A stretch of DNA of 64,000 nucleotides from Corynebacterium sanguinis (GTDB taxonomy: Bacteria > Actinomycetota > Actinomycetes > Mycobacteriales > Mycobacteriaceae): contig NZ_CP038157.1 of the NCBI RefSeq assembly GCF_007641235.1, positions 1,550,001 through 1,614,000 of the forward strand, in the 5' to 3' direction. Shown one piece after another: positions 56,786 through 64,000 of the stretch (the first letter of the stretch is position 1; every line of letters starts with the position of its first letter). The notes below the pieces were generated by a model. That model was not told the origin of the DNA. It ran no database searches and worked only from the letters and a program-made list of their open reading frames with translations. A program made the position numbers and the translations under genes.

Positions 56786-56858
56786 AACAACAAGACCCCA
56801 AGCAAGCCAACGCGGCGTCGCGAAGCGGGCAAAGAACCGGCGGTGTCGGGCAGGGGAA

Positions 56859-56864
56859 TACAAT
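56859..56864 (+). promoter_or_regulatory. hisD -10 box
   Basis: TACAAT would start a leader of about 38 nt ending in GAGGAG (56898-56903) before the hisD ATG. The -35 region is not conserved. The leader is too short for a T-box or attenuator. Confidence 0.55.
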
Positions 56865-56908
56865 GAGGGGCCGAGAAGCCGATTTTTCCCTGCTGCGAGG
56901 AGCCGACG

Positions 56909-59941
<3,033 letters not shown>

Positions 59942-59943
59942 AC

Positions 59944-60132
59944 ATGCCGCAGGAGTTCAGCGTGGCCAGCGGAATGTGGGTGCTGATCAGCTTCCTTATC
60001 GCCGGGTTGCTTCTCGGCGGGGTGTGGTCGGCCTATCAGAGCGGGTCGAAGGTGGCCACGGTCGTGCTCGCCATCGCCGCCGCGGTGGCGCTGTGTGTCG
60101 CTGTACTGTCCATGCTGGGCGCAGTGGGGTAG
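59944..60132 (+). CDS. Small two-helix membrane protein within the his cluster
   Basis: This 62-residue protein is almost entirely two hydrophobic segments (VLISFLIAGLLLGGVW and VVLAIAAAVALCVAVLSML). It lies 2 bp after hisB and 3 bp before the transporter gene. The C. glutamicum his cluster, as I recall it, also has a small membrane protein at this place. Function unknown; a partner of the transporter is possible. Confidence 0.78.
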   Translation: MPQEFSVASGMWVLISFLIAGLLLGGVWSAYQSGSKVATVVLAIAAAVALCVAVLSMLGAVG

Positions 60133-60135
60133 ACG

Positions 60136-61449
60136 ATGATCCGAGCGCGCTGGTCTCAGGTGCTCACCACCGAGGAAGTCAACGCGATCACCTCGCCGTG
60201 GAAGGCACGTGGGCTGGTTCCGACCCTGATCGCCGTTGCCGCGGCCTTCGGCGCGTGGTCGCTGCTGCTGCCGGTCGTGCCTACCGCCGTGCTGGATGCC
60301 GGCGGGTCGGAAACACTCGCCGGCGGCTCAACAGGCGCGTTTATGGCCGCGACCGTGATCACCCAGATCCTTGTGCCGAAACTGCTGCGCCGCTTCGGCT
60401 ACCGCGCGGTCATCGCCGTGGCCTCGCTACTGCTCGGCCTGCCCGCCCTCGGCTACGCGCTCGGGATGGATCCGGTCATCGTGATCACGGTGAGCGTGAT
60501 CCGCGGCATCGGCTTCGGCGCGCTGTCGGTCGCCGAAGCCGCGATTATCACCGAGCTCGTGCCGCTTCGCCTGCTCGGGCGCACCGCGGGCATTTTCGGC
60601 CTGAGCGTGGGGTTTTCACAGATGGTCGCTCTGCCGTCCGGCCTGGCCTTGGCGGATCGGGTGGGCTACGAGCCGGTCTACGTCCTCGCCGCCGCCATCG
60701 GCCTGATCGGCCTGGTTGTGTGCGTGCGCATCCCGACCATCCCCGCGGCGGACCCCACCACAGCGGACTTGAGCTCCGTGCGGGTGCCGCTGTGGCGGCT
60801 TGTGGCGGTGCCCATGATCGCGCTGGCGCTGGTCACCACCGCCTACGGGGCGGTGACGAACTTCCTGCCAATCAGCGTGCGCGAACTCGACCCCACGGCC
60901 GGCGCCGCCTTCGGCGGTGTGCTGCTGGCGGTGATGAACTTCGCGGCGATGTTCTCGCGTTACTACGCTGGTGCGGTCCTTGATAGGCGCGGGGTGCCGG
61001 GCACGGTGCTCATTCCGTTCCAGGTCTCCGCCGCGGCAGGCATCTTTATCATCGCGGCCGTTATCTGGGCCGAAGCCAGCGTGTGGTGGCTGCTGCTCGC
61101 CGCGCTGTTGTACGGCGCGGGCTTCGGCGCCGTACAAAACGAATCGCTGACCATGCTGTTTTACCGGCTTCCCAAGTCGAAGGCCTCCGAGGCCTCCGCA
61201 ATGTGGAACGTCGCCTTCGACAGCGGAACCGGCCTCGGTTCGACCGTCTACGGCATGATGCTCACGTCGATGACGATGGCGCCCATGTTTGGCGTTGCCG
61301 GCGTGGTCGTCGCGGTCGGCATCGCGGTGACCGTGGCGGACCTCGTGCTCGGGCGCAACCGCGTCGCGGAGGTCAACAACTTGGCCGTGAGGCTGAAGTC
61401 CGTGCGCGCGCCCGGGAGGGACCGCGGGTACAAGCGCCCGGGCCGCTAA
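60136..61449 (+). CDS. Major facilitator superfamily transporter within the his cluster
   Basis: This 437-residue transporter has about twelve membrane segments in two halves. The loop after the second segment is short and carries LLRRFGYRAVIAVAS, in the place of the usual MFS loop motif, and LALADRVGYEPVY lies near the middle. The substrate is unknown; position between hisB and hisH suggests export of histidine or a pathway intermediate, which is inference only. Its TAA stop overlaps a -10 box for hisH. Confidence 0.88.
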   Translation: MIRARWSQVLTTEEVNAITSPWKARGLVPTLIAVAAAFGAWSLLLPVVPTAVLDAGGSETLAGGSTGAFMAATVITQILVPKLLRRFGYRAVIAVASLLLGLPALGYALGMDPVIVITVSVIRGIGFGALSVAEAAIITELVPLRLLGRTAGIFGLSVGFSQMVALPSGLALADRVGYEPVYVLAAAIGLIGLVVCVRIPTIPAADPTTADLSSVRVPLWRLVAVPMIALALVTTAYGAVTNFLPISVRELDPTAGAAFGGVLLAVMNFAAMFSRYYAGAVLDRRGVPGTVLIPFQVSAAAGIFIIAAVIWAEASVWWLLLAALLYGAGFGAVQNESLTMLFYRLPKSKASEASAMWNVAFDSGTGLGSTVYGMMLTSMTMAPMFGVAGVVVAVGIAVTVADLVLGRNRVAEVNNLAVRLKSVRAPGRDRGYKRPGR

Positions 61450-61452
61450 ACT
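61447..61452 (+). promoter_or_regulatory. -10 box for leaderless hisH, overlapping a stop codon
   Basis: TAAACT includes the stop of the transporter gene and ends 8 nt before the hisH ATG at 61461. Confidence 0.45.
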
Positions 61453-61460
61453 AATTCGAC

Positions 61461-62111
61461 ATGACGCAACCGACATCGCCATCCGTCGTCCTGCTCGACT
61501 ACGGAGCCGGAAACATCCGCTCCGCCCAGCGCGCGCTCGAGCACGTCGGGGCGAGCGTCACCGTCACCGACGACCCGAAGCTGGCCGTCGACGCCGATGG
61601 GCTCGTCGTCCCCGGCGTCGGCGCGTTCGCGTCGTGCATGGAGGGGCTGCGCGCTGTCAACGCCCCGCGCGTGATCGGCCAGCGCCTCGCGGGCTCTCGC
61701 CCCGTGCTCGGGATCTGCGTCGGTTTCCAGGTGCTTTTTGAGCGCGGCGTCGAGCACGGGGTGGACGCTTCGGGGATCGGGGAGTGGCCCGGGGTCGTCG
61801 ATAAGCTGCAGGCGAAAGTGCTGCCGCACATGGGGTGGAACACCGTGGACATTGCGCCGGGTTCGGAGCTTTTCGCCGGGTTGGACCCGGAGACGCGGTT
61901 CTACTTCGTGCACTCCTACGGCGTACGGTCGTGGGAGATGCAGCCGGACGAGTTCATCGCCGCGCCGGCTGTGTCGTGGTCCGAGCACGGCGGGGACCGC
62001 TTCGTCGCCGCCGTGGAAAACGGGCCGCTGTGGGCGACCCAGTTCCATCCGGAGAAGTCCGGGGAGGCGGGCTTGGCGCTGCTGCGAAACTGGGTCCGCA
62101 CCCTGCGTTAG
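61461..62111 (+). CDS. hisH: Imidazole glycerol phosphate synthase glutaminase subunit HisH
   Basis: This class I glutamine amidotransferase of 216 residues feeds ammonia to HisF. The catalytic Cys is Cys86 in [12 protein letters not shown], and the His/Glu pair is in QFHPEKSG near the C-terminus. [14 protein letters not shown] at the N-terminus is the family start. Its TAG stop is part of a -10 box for hisA. Confidence 0.97.
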   Translation: MTQPTSPSVVLLDYGAGNIRSAQRALEHVGASVTVTDDPKLAVDADGLVVPGVGAFASCMEGLRAVNAPRVIGQRLAGSRPVLGICVGFQVLFERGVEHGVDASGIGEWPGVVDKLQAKVLPHMGWNTVDIAPGSELFAGLDPETRFYFVHSYGVRSWEMQPDEFIAAPAVSWSEHGGDRFVAAVENGPLWATQFHPEKSGEAGLALLRNWVRTLR

Positions 62112-62114
62112 ACT
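62109..62114 (+). promoter_or_regulatory. -10 box for leaderless hisA, overlapping a stop codon
   Basis: TAGACT contains the hisH stop and ends 8 nt before the hisA ATG at 62123; no ribosome site is visible. Confidence 0.45.
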
Positions 62115-62122
62115 TGGTCGCT

Positions 62123-62866
62123 ATGAGTTTCACACTTCTCCCCGCCGTTGACGTCGTCAACGGCCAAGCGGTGCGCCTCGACCAGGGCGAGGCCGGAACC
62201 GAAAAGAGCTACGGCTCTCCTCTCGAGGCCGCCGAGCGGTGGCGCGACGAGGGAGCGCAGTGGCTGCATTTCGTGGACCTCGACGCCGCCTTCGGTCGCG
62301 GCTCCAACCACGAGCTGATGGCTGAGATCACCCGAAACCTCGGCATCGCCGTGGAGCTGACGGGGGGCATTCGTGACGACGCCTCCCTCGAACGCGCCCT
62401 CGCCACCGGTGCGAAGAGGGTCAACATCGGGACCGCAGCGCTGAACAACCCGCAGTGGACGGCAGACGCGATCAAGCGCCACGGCGACGCGATTGCCATC
62501 GACATCGCGGTGCGCGAGGAAGACGGCCAGTGGCGCACCAAGGGCCACGGGTGGACTTCCGACGGCGGGGACCTGTGGGAGGTCGTCGAGTTTTTCGACG
62601 CCGCCGGGTGCGCGCGCTTCGTGGTCACCGACGTCAGCCGAGACGGCACGCTGACCGGGCCGAACGTGGATCTGCTGCGGGATGTGTCGGCGGCAACTGA
62701 CGCTTTTGTTACGGCGAGTGGCGGGGTGTCGTCGATAAGCGATGTGCTCGAGATTGCGCAGTTCGCGCAGGAGGGGATCGACTCGGTCATCATCGGTAAG
62801 GCGCTCTACGAGCACAAATTCACCCTGCGCGAGGCGCTGGATGCGCTGGGACGCAGCGAGAGCTGA
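62123..62866 (+). CDS. hisA: ProFAR isomerase HisA
   Basis: This TIM-barrel isomerase of 247 residues opens the ribosyl ring of ProFAR to PRFAR, the substrate of His[20 protein letters not shown] holds the N-terminal catalytic Asp. [14 protein letters not shown] has the second, and [13 protein letters not shown] and [13 protein letters not shown] are the phosphate sites. In some actinobacteria HisA also serves tryptophan synthesis (PriA); this cannot be decided from motifs alone. The open frame extends far upstream through hisH and is ignored. Confidence 0.96.
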   Translation: MSFTLLPAVDVVNGQAVRLDQGEAGTEKSYGSPLEAAERWRDEGAQWLHFVDLDAAFGRGSNHELMAEITRNLGIAVELTGGIRDDASLERALATGAKRVNIGTAALNNPQWTADAIKRHGDAIAIDIAVREEDGQWRTKGHGWTSDGGDLWEVVEFFDAAGCARFVVTDVSRDGTLTGPNVDLLRDVSAATDAFVTASGGVSSISDVLEIAQFAQEGIDSVIIGKALYEHKFTLREALDALGRSES

Positions 62867-62898
62867 TACCGCGGCGTTTTCTTATAAGGAGTTTCGAG

Positions 62899-62904
62899 TA
62901 AAGT
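62899..62904 (+). promoter_or_regulatory. -10 box for leaderless impA
   Basis: TAAAGT ends 6 nt before the ATG at 62911. The 44-bp spacer after hisA is A/T-rich compared with its surroundings. Confidence 0.45.
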
Positions 62905-62910
62905 AGCGAT

Positions 62911-63702
62911 ATGGATAGCAACGAGCACTACCTCGAGATCGCGGAGTCGGTCGTGGACGAGGCGCGCGAGCTATTCATCTCCCACCTCGGCGCGGCGCCG
63001 GCGCTTTTCAAGGCGTCCGGGGACTTCGCGACGGAGGCGGATCTCGCGATTGAAAAGCTCATGCGGTCCCGGCTGACCCGGGAGACCGGGATCCCCGTCT
63101 ACGGCGAGGAACAGGGCGGCGACCTCAACTCGTCGGCGTGCTGGGTAGTCGACCCCATCGACGGCACCTCGAACTACTCATCCGGCAACCCGAACTGTTC
63201 GATTCTGGTCTCGCTGATTCTGAACGGGCAGCCGGTGGTTGCCGTGACCGATATTCCGCTGATGAATATGCGGCTGACCGGGGTGGATGGCTCGCCGGTG
63301 TACCTCAACGGCCAGGAGCTGCCGCCGATTGGCACGGACACGACCGCCGCGTCGCAGGTCGGGGTGGGCTCGGTGCGCTCGCCCGACTCCGAGCGCTTTC
63401 CAGCGGACGTGCGCCTGAACATGATCGCGACGCTGGCCGACACCGACTTGCGGCCACGTATCTCCGGGTCGGTGGGCGTGGACTTCGCGTTCGTTGCCCA
63501 GGGCATTTATCAGGCGGCGGTGAGTTTCTCGCCGCACCTGTGGGACAATTCCGCGGGCATTTTGCTGTCGCGCTGCGCGGGTGCTGTGGTGACCGGACCG
63601 GACGGGGAGCCGTGGACGATGGACGCCGTCGGAGTGATCGCTGGCACGCGCAGAGCGCACAAGATTGCGCTGAGCACGATGCGATCCGTTTCCTCTAAGT
63701 GA
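62911..63702 (+). CDS. impA: Inositol-monophosphatase-family phosphatase
   Basis: This magnesium-dependent phosphatase of 263 residues has the family motifs [19 protein letters not shown] and [38 protein letters not shown] near the C-terminus completes the metal site. It lies between hisA and hisF, where C. glutamicum has impA as I recall. HisB here lacks a phosphatase domain, so histidinol-phosphate phosphatase activity is a reasonable candidate, but inositol phosphate is equally possible. Confidence 0.9.
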   Translation: MDSNEHYLEIAESVVDEARELFISHLGAAPALFKASGDFATEADLAIEKLMRSRLTRETGIPVYGEEQGGDLNSSACWVVDPIDGTSNYSSGNPNCSILVSLILNGQPVVAVTDIPLMNMRLTGVDGSPVYLNGQELPPIGTDTTAASQVGVGSVRSPDSERFPADVRLNMIATLADTDLRPRISGSVGVDFAFVAQGIYQAAVSFSPHLWDNSAGILLSRCAGAVVTGPDGEPWTMDAVGVIAGTRRAHKIALSTMRSVSSK

Positions 63703-63709
63703 AAGGGCA

Positions 63710-64000
63710 ATGTCAAAGATGGGTGTCGCGATACGGGTTATTCCCTGCCTCGATGTGGATAACGGCCGCGTGGTCAAGGGGGTCAACTTTGAGAACCTGT
63801 GTGACGCGGGCGACCCCGTCGAGCTGGCCAAGCGCTACGGCGAGGAGGGCGCGGACGAGCTGACGTTCCTCGATGTCACCGCGTCGACAGCTGGCCGCGG
63901 GACCATGCTCGACGTCGTGCGGCGCACCGCGGAGCAGGTCTTCATCCCGCTCACCGTGGGTGGGGGAGTGCGCTCGGTTGACGACGTCCGGGAGCTGCTG
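63710..64000 (+). CDS. hisF: Imidazole glycerol phosphate synthase cyclase subunit HisF, 3' end outside the window
   Basis: The first 97 residues of HisF are present. [21 protein letters not shown] contains the catalytic Asp of the first half-barrel (cited in part), and [10 protein letters not shown] and [14 protein letters not shown] follow. With HisH it makes IGP and AICAR from PRFAR. The ATG follows AAAGGG closely and lies 7 bp after impA. The frame is open to the last base. Confidence 0.96.
   Translation, partial: MSKMGVAIRVIPCLDVDNGRVVKGVNFENLCDAGDPVELAKRYGEEGADELTFLDVTASTAGRGTMLDVVRRTAEQVFIPLTVGGGVRSVDDVRELL

Overview
The window looks like a chromosomal segment of a high-G+C Corynebacterium, roughly two thirds G+C by eye. 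The evidence is the uninterrupted division/cell-wall (dcw) cluster, a meso-diaminopimelate-type MurE, DivIVA/Wag31 and SepF next to FtsZ, an actinobacterial translational T-box before ileS, TreYZ/GlgX trehalose-glycogen genes, and a his cluster in the order hisD-C-B, two membrane-protein genes, hisH-A, impA, hisF. From memory, that his order matches C. glutamicum. No phage, insertion sequence, CRISPR array, rRNA or tRNA gene was recognised. Almost everything is core genome.

Layout. 1-15.6 kb is the dcw cluster: rsmH (5' cut), an FtsL-like gene, ftsI, murE, murF, mraY, murD, ftsW, murG, murC, ftsQ, ftsZ. 15.8-19.4 kb holds pgeF/yfiH, yggS, sepF, yggT and divIVA. 19.4-30.9 kb holds T-box-ileS, dinB, an asparaginase, a lipoprotein, an ABC-F ATPase coupled to a second lipoprotein, lspA, an RluD-type pseudouridine synthase and a small anchored protein. 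30.9-34.6 kb is a MacA/MacB-like tripartite ABC export operon. 34.6-41.5 kb holds dnaE, a secreted choice-of-anchor-I-like protein and ilvA. 41.5-53.0 kb is mostly carbohydrate metabolism (treZ, treY, glgX) with a (p)ppGpp-synthetase-family gene, a DEDDh exonuclease-BRCT protein and small genes. 53-56 kb holds a TetR regulator, a lipoprotein/membrane pair and a YbjN-domain protein. 56.3-56.8 kb is a six-unit 85-bp tandem repeat array. 56.9-64 kb is the his cluster, with hisF cut by the window end.

How the genes work together. The first 19 kb make lipid II (MurC-F, MraY, MurG), place the septum (FtsZ, SepF, FtsQ, FtsL-like) and run septal and polar synthesis (FtsW, FtsI, DivIVA). TreY and TreZ convert glycogen ends into trehalose and GlgX debranches glycogen. 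Trehalose is the carrier for corynomycolates in this genus. The his genes make histidine from the HisA/HisHF steps through HisB, HisC, a phosphatase and HisD.

The less ordinary signals are non-coding. (a) The 9-mer GTCGATAAG, usually inside GCGTCGATAAGC, occurs 16 times on both strands and in several reading frames, far above chance. (b) Several intergenic spacers carry palindromes whose sequence differs by locus but which share a CCCCAGGT-type flank or an identical hairpin loop; the 85-bp array before hisD is the largest. (c) About fourteen genes have a TANNNT -10 box only 6-9 nt before the start codon, suggesting leaderless transcripts.
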